DNA of 64,000 nucleotides from Rhizobiales bacterium UBA1912. GTDB taxonomy: Bacteria; Pseudomonadota; Alphaproteobacteria; Rhizobiales; Devosiaceae. Position 1 is the first letter of the stretch. Each line of letters opens with the position of its first letter. Shown piece by piece: positions 16,021 through 24,297 of this stretch. Location of the stretch: NCBI GenBank assembly GCA_002337455.1, contig DDGC01000021.1:186001-250000 (forward strand). The letters run 5' to 3'. The notes below the pieces were generated by a model. The model was not told the DNA's origin. It ran no database searches and was given only the letters and a program-made list of their open reading frames with translations. The translations under genes were made by a program, and so were the position numbers.

Positions 16021-17394
16021 TTACGCCTCCTCAAGCTCTCCCAATATCGTCGGGATAAGCTCGCTGACCGTGGGGTGGATGTGCATGGTGTTTTTCAAAG
16101 CCGTGTAGTCCATGCCTGACTGGATGGCGTCGAGCAGCACGTGAATGGCCTCGTCGCCCCCGACGCCAAAAATCGCACCGCCGAGTATCGCGTTGCTGTC
16201 GGCATCGACGATAACCTTCATGTAGCCGGCGCTTTCGCCCTTTTCCCTGGCGCGGGCCACACGCGTCATGGCGCGTTTGCCGACAAGCACGCGATGGCCG
16301 CGTTTCTTGGCCCCGGCCACGGTCAGGCCGGCGCGGCCCAGGGGCGGGTCGGTGTAGAGGGCATAGGCATCGGTTCGGGTTTCGGCCGAGCGGCTGGCGC
16401 CCTCGAGGTTGTCGGCGACGATCTCGAAATCGTTAAAGGCCGTATGTGTGAAGGCGCCTCTGCCGTTGCAATCGCCCAGCGCCCAGACACCCTCGACTGA
16501 AGTCTCAAGGCGCGGGTTGGTGACGACATAACCCCTGTCGTTGGTTGCGATGCCCGTTGCCTCCAGCCCGAGGTCGTCTGTGTTGGGCTGACGCCCGATG
16601 GCGACAAGCACGTGCGAGCCGGTGACCGCCGGCGCTCCGTCCGAACAGTTGACCCGAACGACAGGGCCCGCGTCGGACCGGGAAAAGGCGATGCAATCGG
16701 CATTGAGCCGGATATCGATGCCTTCGGCCGTCAGGATGTCCATGACGGTTTGCGAGGCGTCTTCGTCCTCGCGTTTGACCAGTCGGTCCCCGCGCTCGAC
16801 GATTGTGACCTTGCTGCCGAAACGGGCAAACATTTGCGCAAATTCGAGCCCGACATAGCCTCCGCCCACGACCACGAGATGGCGCGGCACCTCGGTCAGT
16901 TCCAAAATGGTGCTGTTGGTGAGGATTTCGATGTCACCGATCCCGGGATAGTCGGGTATGACGGCCCGCCCGCCGACATTGAGGAAAATGCGCGGCGCTT
17001 CGAGCGTGCGCTCCCCGACGCTGATCGTGTGATCCGCAACAAAGCGCGCATGGTCCTCGATCAATGTTAGATTTTCGGTGCCGGTCAGCCAGTCGCTCAG
17101 GCTTGAGCGTGACGCACCGACGATATCGTCCTTGCGTCCCCTGACCGCTGCCATATCGACAGCGACCGGTCCGGGCAGCGTAACGCCATAATCGGCCGCT
17201 CGGCGTGCCATATGGGCGACATAGGCGCTCGCCACCATGGCCTTGGTCGGCGTGCATCCGGTATTGACGCAGGTGCCGCCCAAAAGCTTGCGCTCGATCA
17301 GTGCCACCGACTGGCCATGCCCGGCCAGTCGAGCGGCGAGTGCGGGTCCGGCCTGGCCCGAGCCGATAACGATGGCGTCGAACCGCTCGGTCAT
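16021..17394 (-). CDS. MerA/dihydrolipoamide dehydrogenase-like FAD-dependent disulfide oxidoreductase
   Basis: 457 residues; the start at 17394 overlaps the stop of the upstream DUF4126 gene (ATGA). Class I pyridine nucleotide-disulfide reductase: FAD motif VIGSGQAGPALA, redox pair in GGTCVNTGCTPTK, NAD(P) motif VVVGGGYVGLEFAQ, second FAD motif VWALGDC, and the dimerisation domain with the active His in NTMHIHPTVSELIP. This MHIHPTVSE end matches the MerA/YkgC-like subgroup. There is no N-terminal heavy-metal-associated domain and no C-terminal vicinal Cys pair as in mercuric reductase, so mercury reduction is unlikely. Probably reduces a quinone, small disulfide or other electrophile. Confidence 0.85.
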   Translation of the reverse strand: MTERFDAIVIGSGQAGPALAARLAGHGQSVALIERKLLGGTCVNTGCTPTKAMVASAYVAHMARRAADYGVTLPGPVAVDMAAVRGRKDDIVGASRSSLSDWLTGTENLTLIEDHARFVADHTISVGERTLEAPRIFLNVGGRAVIPDYPGIGDIEILTNSTILELTEVPRHLVVVGGGYVGLEFAQMFARFGSKVTIVERGDRLVKREDEDASQTVMDILTAEGIDIRLNADCIAFSRSDAGPVVRVNCSDGAPAVTGSHVLVAIGRQPNTDDLGLEATGIATNDRGYVVTNPRLETSVEGVWALGDCNGRGAFTHTAFNDFEIVADNLEGASRSAETRTDAYALYTDPPLGRAGLTVAGAKKRGHRVLVGKRAMTRVARAREKGESAGYMKVIVDADSNAILGGAIFGVGGDEAIHVLLDAIQSGMDYTALKNTMHIHPTVSELIPTILGELEEA

Positions 17395-17855
17395 GCCGCC
17401 AGCCACACGACGAGCAACGCCAGGATCACCGCGACTGCGTCTTCGAGCAGCGCGATGGGCCGGTCATTGCCGCCATTCGATGCTACAAGGCGCTTGCGGG
17501 CCTCATAGCCGCCCAGCGTGCCGATGACGGCGCCGATCACCCCGGCAATCGCGCCACCGATCCACATGTCCGACGGAAGACCCAGAACCCCGCCGGCCAG
17601 CGCACCCATCACCAGACGGGTGCCGAACTGAACGGGAGCCTTGCGGCTAGGCGTCTGCGGCAATTGGTCGGTGACCAGTTCGCCCAGCGCAACCAGCGTG
17701 AATATCGCGACTGCAATCGGATGGCCGAGAAAGGCAAAGGGCGTGGCCGAGAGATCGAGCCAGCCTAGAAAGGCCGGCCAGCTCAGGGCCGCCGCCGGTG
17801 TCATCGCCCGCAAGCCGGCAACTACGCCAAGTACGAGAGAAAGGAGGAAGAACAT
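17391..17855 (-). CDS. DUF4126-like small integral membrane protein
   Basis: 154 residues from ATG 17855, preceded by GAGGG; longer in-frame starts run into the promoter region. About four hydrophobic segments with Gly/Ala-rich helices (LLSLVLGVVAGLRAMTPAA at the N-terminus, LGLPSDMWIGGAIAGVIGAVIG in the middle). The RAMTPAAALSW motif and the layout are those of DUF4126 membrane proteins, whose function is unknown. Translationally coupled to the flavoprotein, which suggests a joint membrane redox role, but that is inference. Confidence 0.7.
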   Translation of the reverse strand: MFFLLSLVLGVVAGLRAMTPAAALSWPAFLGWLDLSATPFAFLGHPIAVAIFTLVALGELVTDQLPQTPSRKAPVQFGTRLVMGALAGGVLGLPSDMWIGGAIAGVIGAVIGTLGGYEARKRLVASNGGNDRPIALLEDAVAVILALLVVWLAA

Positions 17856-18112
17856 GTTCGTGCCCTCAAATTGAAGCATCCAGATTAGCACCTGTCTGAC
17901 CGCGAAGCGAGATAGGACGACGTCACCCACTTCCCAAAGCCCTGACTCGGTGTTAATGACCCTCGCCAACCCAAAGCCGGTGTGAGTCTACCTTCTGCAC
18001 CGGCCAAGCGGACAACGCGGACGTTGCGGATCGGTCATAAAGCCGACGGCGCGTCACGCTAAACCATCGACATTCATCTGTTCTACGATGAAGGGCACGA
18101 AAGGGGCTGGCC
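17856..18112. promoter_or_regulatory. Divergent promoter region between DUF4126 gene and guaB
   Basis: 257 bp separating two divergent transcription units. I see no convincing hairpin or riboswitch and cannot fix a promoter with confidence. Confidence 0.35.
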
Positions 18113-19612
18113 TTGGCGAAGATTATTTCCTCCATCACTGGTGATGCTGCACTGACATTTGACGACGTGCTGCTCCAGCCCGCCCGTTCGGACGTGCTGC
18201 CAACCGATGTCGACATCAAGAGCTATGTCACCAAAGACATCGCGCTCAACCTGCCCATCCTCTCTTCGGCCATGGACACTGTGACCGAAGCCAATATGGC
18301 AATCGCCATGGCGCAGGCCGGCGGCATGGGCGTTATTCACCGCAATCTCACCCCCGAGCAGCAGGCCGAGCAGGTCAAGCAGGTCAAGCATTTCGAATCC
18401 GGCATGGTGGTCAATCCCATCACCATCGGCCCCGACGCCACGCTGGCCGACGCCTATGCGCTCATGGACCGCTACAAGATTTCCGGCATTCCCGTGGTCG
18501 CCAATGGCGGCACCGGTGGGCGCAACAATGGCAAGCTGGTGGGCATCCTCACCAATCGCGACGTGCGCTTTGCCTCCAACGACCGCCACAAGATTTCCGA
18601 TCTCATGACCCGCGAACAGCTCATCACTGTGCGCGAGGGCGTCAGCCAGGAAGAGGCCAAACGGCTCCTCCATCAGCACCGGATCGAAAAGCTGCTGGTC
18701 GTTGACGAACATCAGAACTGCATCGGCCTGATTACCGTCAAGGATATGGAAAAGGCTCAGCTCCATCCCTCGGCCATCAAGGACGCACAGGGGCGCCTTC
18801 GCGTTGCCGCTGCGTCCACCACCGGCGATCAGGGCTTCGAGCGCTCCATGGCGCTTATCGAGGCCGGGGTCGATCTTCTGGTCATCGATACCGCTCACGG
18901 CCATTCGGTGCGCGTCGCCGAGGCCGTCGAGCGCGTCAAACGCGAATCCAATTCCACCCGCATCGTCGCCGGCAACGTTGCGACCGCCGAAGCCACCAAG
19001 GCACTGATCGATGCTGGTGCGGATTCGATCAAGGTCGGCATTGGGCCGGGGTCGATCTGCACGACCCGCATCGTCGCCGGTGTCGGTGTGCCCCAGCTTG
19101 CCGCCGTCATGGGCTGTGCAGAGGAAGCCGACAAGCAGGGCGTGCCGGTCATCGCCGATGGCGGTATCAAGTTCTCGGGCGATCTGGCAAAGGCCTTGGC
19201 TGGTGGCGCATCGGTCGCCATGGTCGGCTCGCTCCTGGCCGGTACCGATGAAAGCCCGGGCGAGGTCTATCTCTATCAGGGCCGCTCGTACAAATCCTAT
19301 CGCGGCATGGGCTCGGTCGGCGCGATGGCACGCGGCTCGGCGGACCGCTACTTCCAGCAGGAAGTCAGCGATCAGATGAAGCTGGTGCCCGAAGGGATCG
19401 AAGGCGCTGTGCCCTATAAGGGCCAGGCCGGTGCCGTATTGCACCAGCTTGCTGGCGGCTTGCGTGCCGCAATGGGCTATACCGGCGCCAAGGATCTCGA
19501 AACTTTCCGGCGCGAAGCGACGTTCGTCAAGATAAGCTCCGCGGCGCTCGGCGAAAGCCACGTCCACGACGTGACGATCACCCGCGAGAGCCCCAACTAT
19601 CGCGGGAAGTAA
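18113..19612 (+). CDS. guaB: Inosine-5'-monophosphate dehydrogenase
   Basis: 499 residues from TTG 18113 with GGGG/AAAGG upstream. Oxidises IMP to XMP with NAD, the committed step to GMP; cytosolic tetramer. The TIM barrel starts with LTFDDVLLQPA. The CBS pair occupies about residues 95-205 (TRDVRFASND and EGVSQEEAKRLLH visible). The catalytic loop GPGSICTTRIVAGVG places the nucleophilic Cys near residue 314. The mobile flap carries GMGSVGAMARGSADRY and the Arg-Tyr pair. The C-terminus has the K+-site segment. guaA lies 6 kb downstream, separated by unrelated genes. Confidence 0.96.
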   Translation: MAKIISSITGDAALTFDDVLLQPARSDVLPTDVDIKSYVTKDIALNLPILSSAMDTVTEANMAIAMAQAGGMGVIHRNLTPEQQAEQVKQVKHFESGMVVNPITIGPDATLADAYALMDRYKISGIPVVANGGTGGRNNGKLVGILTNRDVRFASNDRHKISDLMTREQLITVREGVSQEEAKRLLHQHRIEKLLVVDEHQNCIGLITVKDMEKAQLHPSAIKDAQGRLRVAAASTTGDQGFERSMALIEAGVDLLVIDTAHGHSVRVAEAVERVKRESNSTRIVAGNVATAEATKALIDAGADSIKVGIGPGSICTTRIVAGVGVPQLAAVMGCAEEADKQGVPVIADGGIKFSGDLAKALAGGASVAMVGSLLAGTDESPGEVYLYQGRSYKSYRGMGSVGAMARGSADRYFQQEVSDQMKLVPEGIEGAVPYKGQAGAVLHQLAGGLRAAMGYTGAKDLETFRREATFVKISSAALGESHVHDVTITRESPNYRGK

Positions 19613-19617
19613 GTTCC

Positions 19618-20052
19618 ATGACTTTGGCCACCCTGTTGATCCTGCTGGCGCTGTGGACGCAGGGTGCGCTGACGCTGATGCTGCTCTTGATTCTCGGTCG
19701 GCGGCGTCTGCCACTGGTCGCGGAGAAAAAGATCGCGGTGCGCGACATCGCGCTCGATACCAGTCCATGGCCCGAGGATGCCCAGAAGGCGTCAAACGCC
19801 TTTAACAATCAGTTCCAGCTTCCGGTGCTGTTTGCTATCGGAATCGGCATCGCGCTCTATCTCGGCGCGGGCTGGCCCGAAGCGGTGCTGGCCTGGGCTT
19901 TCGTGGTGTCGCGGATCGTCCACGCGACGATCCACATCACGTCCAACCATGTTTACCGGCGATTTTCCGCCTATGTTTTCGGCTTTGCCGTGCTCATCGC
20001 GCTTTGGGGCGTGATTTTCGGGCGGCTGGTCTTTGCTTTTCAGGTGATTTGA
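19618..20052 (+). CDS. MAPEG-family membrane protein
   Basis: 144 residues with about four membrane helices. The MAPEG pattern is visible: an N-terminal helix, then RNA-like polar loop KKIAVRDIALD, the signature NAFNNQFQLPVLFAIG (N-x-x-E/Q-x-x-P element) and a C-terminal pair of helices with SRIVHATIHITSNHVYRRF. Eukaryotic MAPEG proteins are glutathione-dependent transferases; the bacterial ones are mostly uncharacterised. The gene follows guaB by 5 nt and its stop overlaps the next start (TGATG), so it is in one operon with rsmB. Confidence 0.8.
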   Translation: MTLATLLILLALWTQGALTLMLLLILGRRRLPLVAEKKIAVRDIALDTSPWPEDAQKASNAFNNQFQLPVLFAIGIGIALYLGAGWPEAVLAWAFVVSRIVHATIHITSNHVYRRFSAYVFGFAVLIALWGVIFGRLVFAFQVI

Positions 20053-21341
20053 TGCGTCTTCCCGGACGAATGGCCGCCGCCATCGAGGTGCTGGCTGATA
20101 TGGAAACGCGCAAGCGTCCTGCCTCCGAAGCCCTCAAGGGCTGGGCGCTCGACCACCGCTTTGCAGGTGCAGGCGATCGCGCCGCCATCGGCAATCTGGT
20201 TTACGATGCGCTGCGCAAGCGGGCCAGTCACGCATGGCGCATGGGTGAGGATACTCCGCGCGCGCTGATCCTCTCCGTTGCGGTCAACGACTGGAATCAA
20301 GACATTAACGCCTTGAATCAGGACTTCAGCAGCGACAAGTTTGCGCCGGAATCGATTTCCGAGACCGAGGCGCTAAGACTTTCTTCCGACTCTGTTTTTG
20401 ACGATGCGCCCGATCACGTGAAGGCCGATGTGCCCGAATGGCTGGCCGAGCCGCTGGAGCGCAATTTCGGCAATGATTGGGTCGAACAGGGCAGGGGCAT
20501 GACCACCCGTCCGCCGCTCGATATGCGCGTCAACCGGCTCAAATCCGAACGCGCCCGGGTGGAAAAATCCCTCTCCCGCTTTGCGCCGCAGCCAACTGCC
20601 ATCGCGCCCGACGGTTTGCGCCTGCCTTCCGGTCCCAACGATGCCCGTACGGCCAATGTTCAGGCCGACGAAGGCTACCAGAAGGGTTGGTTCGAGGTTC
20701 AGGACGAAGGCAGCCAGGTCGTGGCGCTGCTGGCTGGTGCACAAATGGGCGAGCAGGTGCTCGATCTGTGCGCCGGGGCAGGGGGCAAAACCCTGGCGCT
20801 GGCCGCAGCAATGGGCAATACGGGGCAGATCTTTGCCTATGATACCCAGCGCACGCGGCTCGCGCCCATCCATGAACGCCTCAAGCGCAATGGCGTGCGC
20901 AACGCCCAGGTGCGCAACCCCGATGCCGGCGCTCTCGATGATCTGGTGGGCAAGATGGACCGGGTGGTCATCGACGCCCCGTGCACCGGTACAGGCACTT
21001 GGCGCCGCCGTCCTGACACCAAGTGGAAGCTAACTCCGGCCCAGCTCGAAGCCCGCTTGGCCGATCAGGTCCAGGTGCTCGATGAGGCCACCCGGTTCGT
21101 CAAATCCGGCGGCGAGCTTGTTTACATAACGTGTTCGATCCTGCCCCAGGAAAACGATGACCAGATCACGGCGTTTCTTGAGCGCCATGACGGCTTTGAA
21201 CTGGTCTCACTCTCTGAGCGATGGGATGCACTGTTTCCCGGCGCGCCGAAACCTTTGAGCGCGAACGGAAATACGATTACACTCACCCCGGCCGCGACCG
21301 ATACCGACGGCTTTTTCTGCGCGGTGCTCAAGAGGGGGTAG
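20052..21341 (+). CDS. rsmB: RsmB/NOP2-type rRNA (cytosine-C5) methyltransferase
   Basis: 429 residues from ATG 20052, chosen because it overlaps the MAPEG stop. An N-terminal NusB-like helical part (about 1-140) precedes the SAM-dependent methyltransferase. SAM motif: VLDLCAGAGGKTLALAA. Motif IV: VVIDAPCTGTGTWRRRPD, whose Cys assists product release. Motif VI: VYITCSILPQEND, whose Cys is the nucleophile. RsmB methylates C967 of 16S rRNA in E. coli, and the lengths agree (429 there). Other NOP2/Sun members methylate different cytosines, so the exact site is inferred from architecture. Confidence 0.85.
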   Translation: MRLPGRMAAAIEVLADMETRKRPASEALKGWALDHRFAGAGDRAAIGNLVYDALRKRASHAWRMGEDTPRALILSVAVNDWNQDINALNQDFSSDKFAPESISETEALRLSSDSVFDDAPDHVKADVPEWLAEPLERNFGNDWVEQGRGMTTRPPLDMRVNRLKSERARVEKSLSRFAPQPTAIAPDGLRLPSGPNDARTANVQADEGYQKGWFEVQDEGSQVVALLAGAQMGEQVLDLCAGAGGKTLALAAAMGNTGQIFAYDTQRTRLAPIHERLKRNGVRNAQVRNPDAGALDDLVGKMDRVVIDAPCTGTGTWRRRPDTKWKLTPAQLEARLADQVQVLDEATRFVKSGGELVYITCSILPQENDDQITAFLERHDGFELVSLSERWDALFPGAPKPLSANGNTITLTPAATDTDGFFCAVLKRG

Positions 21342-21345
21342 GGCC

Positions 21346-21738
21346 ATGGCAAGGCGGTGGATCGCGATCATCTTCGGGTCCGCGCTGCTGCTTGTCGTCC
21401 TGGCCATCGCCGGCATCGCGACCCTGTTCACGGTCGCAGGGCCAGCCAATGACGTGCGGTACGATTTTGTCTCGCCCTCCGGCCGCGTCGATCTCTATCT
21501 CATCGAAACGTGCGAGCGGGAAGGCTGCACCCATCAGGCGGTGATCGAGAGGCCCGGGCCGGAAGGTGACCCCATACAGGTGCGCTGCGGTCTCGATATC
21601 GAGGCGGTCGAGCCCGTTTTTGTTTCCCTCGATGTGCAGTGGACCTCCGACGAGAGCGGTGTGCTCATAGCCTTTGCCGGTGCCGCCAATGCCGAACGCT
21701 CGATCTCCATAGATTTTGACCGCGACTGCAACGCCTGA
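21346..21738 (+). CDS. Hypothetical periplasmic protein with N-terminal membrane anchor
   Basis: 130 residues, 4 nt after rsmB. The first ~32 residues form a membrane anchor or signal (WIAIIFGSALLLVVLAIAGIATLF). The rest is a small beta-rich domain with four cysteines (ETCEREGCTHQ, VRCGLD, RDCNA) that could form two disulfides in the periplasm. I do not recognise the family. Position suggests co-transcription with rsmB. Confidence 0.6.
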   Translation: MARRWIAIIFGSALLLVVLAIAGIATLFTVAGPANDVRYDFVSPSGRVDLYLIETCEREGCTHQAVIERPGPEGDPIQVRCGLDIEAVEPVFVSLDVQWTSDESGVLIAFAGAANAERSISIDFDRDCNA

Positions 21739-21792
21739 ACGCACGGACATGGCCGGGTGAACCAAAACGGGCAAGGTGACGTTTAAGGGGGC

Positions 21793-22284
21793 ATGACACA
21801 TGCATCCTCACAAATCGACATCAAACAACCGCGCGCTCTCGTTACGCTGATGGTCTTTCTGGTCGTTGTCATCGGAGTAGGGGCGATCATCGGCACCCAG
21901 ACCGCTCCGGGGGCCTGGTATGCAGGACTGGAGAAACCACGCTTCAATCCACCAAATTGGATATTCGGCCCGGTGTGGTTCACGCTCTACGTCTTGATAG
22001 CCATAGCCGGATGGCGCACATTTCTCGCCGCGCCGCTGAGCGCCGGGATGGGCCTGTGGGCCGCTCAAATGCTGCTGAACTGGGTGTGGTCGCCGGCCTT
22101 TTTCGCCGCTGAAAGCCTCTGGCTGGCCATGGCCATCATTGTTCCGATGCTTGCAACGATCCTTGCCTTTTTCGTTAACAGATGGGGACGAGACAGGACG
22201 TCTGCCCTATTTTTCCTCCCCTATGCGGCATGGGTAGGATTTGCAACTTTGTTGAATGCATCACTTATTGTGTTGAATACGTAG
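21793..22284 (+). CDS. tspO: TspO/MBR-family tryptophan-rich sensory protein
   Basis: 163 residues, five predicted helices. TspO binds porphyrins and related tetrapyrroles in the membrane; in Rhodobacter it tunes photosynthetic gene expression, elsewhere it is a stress protein. The family signature is clear: GTQTAPGAWYAGLEKPRFNP followed by PNWIFGPVWFTLY, then the Trp-rich LLNWVWSPAFF and a last helix LPYAAWVGFATLLNASL. The N-terminal ~15 residues are a short polar extension. It stands in its own unit after a 54-bp gap. Confidence 0.92.
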   Translation: MTHASSQIDIKQPRALVTLMVFLVVVIGVGAIIGTQTAPGAWYAGLEKPRFNPPNWIFGPVWFTLYVLIAIAGWRTFLAAPLSAGMGLWAAQMLLNWVWSPAFFAAESLWLAMAIIVPMLATILAFFVNRWGRDRTSALFFLPYAAWVGFATLLNASLIVLNT

Positions 22285-22396
22285 GTATAGTCCCCGCGAA
22301 CATGATGTGCGAAAGGTAAAAATCAAAGTAAAAGTTAAATAAAACTGTCTTCCGGAAATTATTAATAGTCAAAGTTGATAGCTGCATCCTTTTGGG
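22285..22396 (+). promoter_or_regulatory. AT-rich promoter region of the AraC pair
   Basis: 112 bp, clearly more AT-rich than the surroundings (for example AAATCAAAGTAAAAGTTAA), containing a TTCCGGAA palindrome. It likely holds the promoter of the duplicated regulators; no precise boxes are claimed. Confidence 0.35.
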
Positions 22397-23233
22397 ATGT
22401 TGCTAGGACCCCAAACACAATTTCTGGTTGAGAAGGCTGTCAGGTCAATAGAGTCTGGCATCGACGATGGTGCTGTAGACTATATTCGCGCCATCGCGGG
22501 GCAACTCAACATATCCCATCATCATCTCCATCGCGCGTTTGCAACGGCGATTGGGGAGCCTCCCGGTGCGTACCGGAGGCGGATAAGCATGCACGCCGTT
22601 GCGTTGCGGCTGCAATGGTCGCGCGAGCCCATCGGCCGCATCGGATATGCGGTAGGCTATGCAAGCCAGGCCGCCTTGACCCGCGTGTTCGAGCGGTTCT
22701 TCGGCATACTCCCGGGACGCTACAGAACGGCGTATGGCCGTGCGCGCCTTTCCGTCCCGCCCGTTGAACATGCCCAGTTCGTTCGTGTGGAGGACGGTGT
22801 ACCGCTATTGCTGCTCGCCAAGCGGTATCGGGGCCGTGCCGAAGACATCGATGGCTTTTGGGACCATTTTCTGACGCGATACGGAGCGGTGCTGGGCCGG
22901 TATTCTTCGCCGATGAAACGCGTCGGGCTCATCTATAACGACTGGCGCGCCGATCCCGACAGTCTTGTTCGGTATGATTGCTGCGTCGTGGTCAACGGGG
23001 AATCCGTCGACATGAGAAATCCGCCCGCAGGTTTGCATCTCATGCTCAGCCGGGAACGCCAATATGCCGGATACCGCTTCGCGGCAACGTCCTACGACCG
23101 CCGGCAGGCTTATGTGGATGTCGGTGACAGTCTGTTTTTCCGCCGGTCCCTTGCGGTGACCGAGGACCCCGTAATCGAGTTGTACGATGAGGCCGAAGTC
23201 GGAAAAACGACGCTGCTCTACGCAGTTGAGTAG
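22397..23233 (+). CDS. AraC-family regulator with GyrI-like effector domain, copy 1
   Basis: 278 residues. Unlike most AraC proteins, the double helix-turn-helix is at the N-terminus (about residues 18-112): ISHHHLHRAFATAIGEPPGAYRRR for the first recognition segment and IGRIGYAVGYASQAALTRVFERFFGILPGRYR for the second. The C-terminal half (about 125-278) looks like a GyrI/SOUL-type small-molecule-binding domain, as in Rob-like AraC proteins (GLIYNDWRADPDSLVRYDCCVVV, AGYRFAATSYD, ELYDEA). A near-identical copy follows immediately; together they appear to be a recent tandem duplication. Ligand and targets unknown. Confidence 0.82.
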   Translation: MLLGPQTQFLVEKAVRSIESGIDDGAVDYIRAIAGQLNISHHHLHRAFATAIGEPPGAYRRRISMHAVALRLQWSREPIGRIGYAVGYASQAALTRVFERFFGILPGRYRTAYGRARLSVPPVEHAQFVRVEDGVPLLLLAKRYRGRAEDIDGFWDHFLTRYGAVLGRYSSPMKRVGLIYNDWRADPDSLVRYDCCVVVNGESVDMRNPPAGLHLMLSRERQYAGYRFAATSYDRRQAYVDVGDSLFFRRSLAVTEDPVIELYDEAEVGKTTLLYAVE

Positions 23234-23319
23234 TGAATCTCACATTAACGTCAGCAAAAAATAGTCAATCATATCAACTGCGAACAAACGGCCTCCTCAA
23301 GGTTGAGCATCTTTGATGG

Positions 23320-24159
23320 ATGCTGCAGGGAATCGAAACACAATTTCTGGTCGAGAAGGCTGTCAGATCGATAGAATCTGGCATCGATGACGGCGCTGTC
23401 GAGTATATCCGCGCCATCGCGCGGCAACTCGATATTTCCCACCATCACCTTCATCGCACGTTTGCCGTCGCCGTGGGCGAGCCTCCCGGAGCGTATCGCC
23501 GACGGGTGAGCATGCACGCCGCAGCATTGCGGCTGCAATGGTCGCGTGAGCCGATCGGCCGGATCGGATATGCCGTGGGCTATGCAAGCCAAGCTGCGTT
23601 CACGCGCGTGTTCGACCGCTTTTTCGGCATCCTCCCCGGGCGCTACCGTACGGCTTACGGACAGGCGCGCCTAACTGTTCCTCCTGTCGAGCGTGCCCAG
23701 TTCGTTCAGGCTGACGATGGTATGCCGCTGTTGCTGCTGGCCAAGCGGTATCGGGGGTACTCCGAGGATATCGAGAGCTTTTGGGAGGACTTTTTCGTAC
23801 GGTTCGGAGGTGTGATAGATCGCTATTCGGTGCCGTTGAGACGCGTGGGTCTGATCTATAACGACTGGCGCGCCGACCCGGACCAGCTTGTACGGTACGA
23901 TTGCTGCGCCGTGGTCAGCCGCCCCGAATCCCTCGATGTGGCACGCCCCCCGGAGGGACTGCACGTGGTCCTCAGCCGTGAGCGTGAGTATGCCGGATAC
24001 CGCTTCCCGGCCGGATCGTACGATCGCCGGGATGCCTATGTCGAGGTGGGCGACAGTCTGTTTTTCCGGCGTTCCCTTGCGTTGACCGAAGATCCGGCGA
24101 TCGAACTCTATGACGTGGCCAGAAACGGAGAAACGACGCTACTATATGCAGTTGAGTAG
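23320..24159 (+). CDS. AraC-family regulator with GyrI-like effector domain, copy 2
   Basis: 279 residues, tandem paralogue of the gene at 22397. The DNA-binding half is almost unchanged (ISHHHLHRTFAVAVGEPPGAYRRR; IGRIGYAVGYASQAAFTRVF). The effector half differs more (YSEDIESFWEDFFVRFGGVIDRYS versus the DIDGFWDHFLTRYGAVLGRYS form), the pattern expected when two regulators keep the same operator but drift in ligand response. One codon is inserted in the ..VVSRPESLDVARPPEG.. loop. It lies just upstream of a secreted repeat protein, a possible target. Confidence 0.82.
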   Translation: MLQGIETQFLVEKAVRSIESGIDDGAVEYIRAIARQLDISHHHLHRTFAVAVGEPPGAYRRRVSMHAAALRLQWSREPIGRIGYAVGYASQAAFTRVFDRFFGILPGRYRTAYGQARLTVPPVERAQFVQADDGMPLLLLAKRYRGYSEDIESFWEDFFVRFGGVIDRYSVPLRRVGLIYNDWRADPDQLVRYDCCAVVSRPESLDVARPPEGLHVVLSREREYAGYRFPAGSYDRRDAYVEVGDSLFFRRSLALTEDPAIELYDVARNGETTLLYAVE

Positions 24160-24259
24160 AGTTGTCCTCACATTAACGTCAGGTAAAAATGGTCGGAAAT
24201 ATCAACTACGAGCAAACGTCAAGTTTGAAGGTGCGCCATAGTCGACTCGCGAATTACTT

Positions 24260-24286
24260 CCCCCCTTTTGGTTTGGGGGCAATTTT
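24260..24286 (+). promoter_or_regulatory. C5/G5 stem-loop followed by T run, upstream of secreted protein gene
   Basis: CCCCCC (24260-24265) can pair with GGGGG (24275-24279), and TTTTT follows a few bases later, just before the GGAGG ribosome site. It could be a weak attenuator; the stem is short. Confidence 0.3.
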
Positions 24287-24297
24287 TGGAGGCGAGT

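Larger units (their letters stand above)
22397..24200 (+). repeat. Tandem duplication of ~925 bp containing two AraC genes
   Basis: The two AraC genes start 923 bp apart and align over their whole length. The downstream spacers are also homologous: the 16-mer CTCACATTAACGTCAG occurs at 23239-23254 and 24167-24182. Related AAAAA and ATATCAACT words follow in both. The duplicated unit therefore includes gene plus 3' spacer. Confidence 0.75.

Noticed and set aside
16021..17394. Flavoprotein as a mercuric reductase
   Set aside because: It has the MerA-like core and redox Cys pair but lacks the N-terminal metal-binding domain and the C-terminal vicinal Cys pair, and no other mer genes are present.
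18083..19795. 570-codon antisense frame opposite guaB
   Set aside because: Shadow of the highly conserved guaB gene; no ribosome site or domain.
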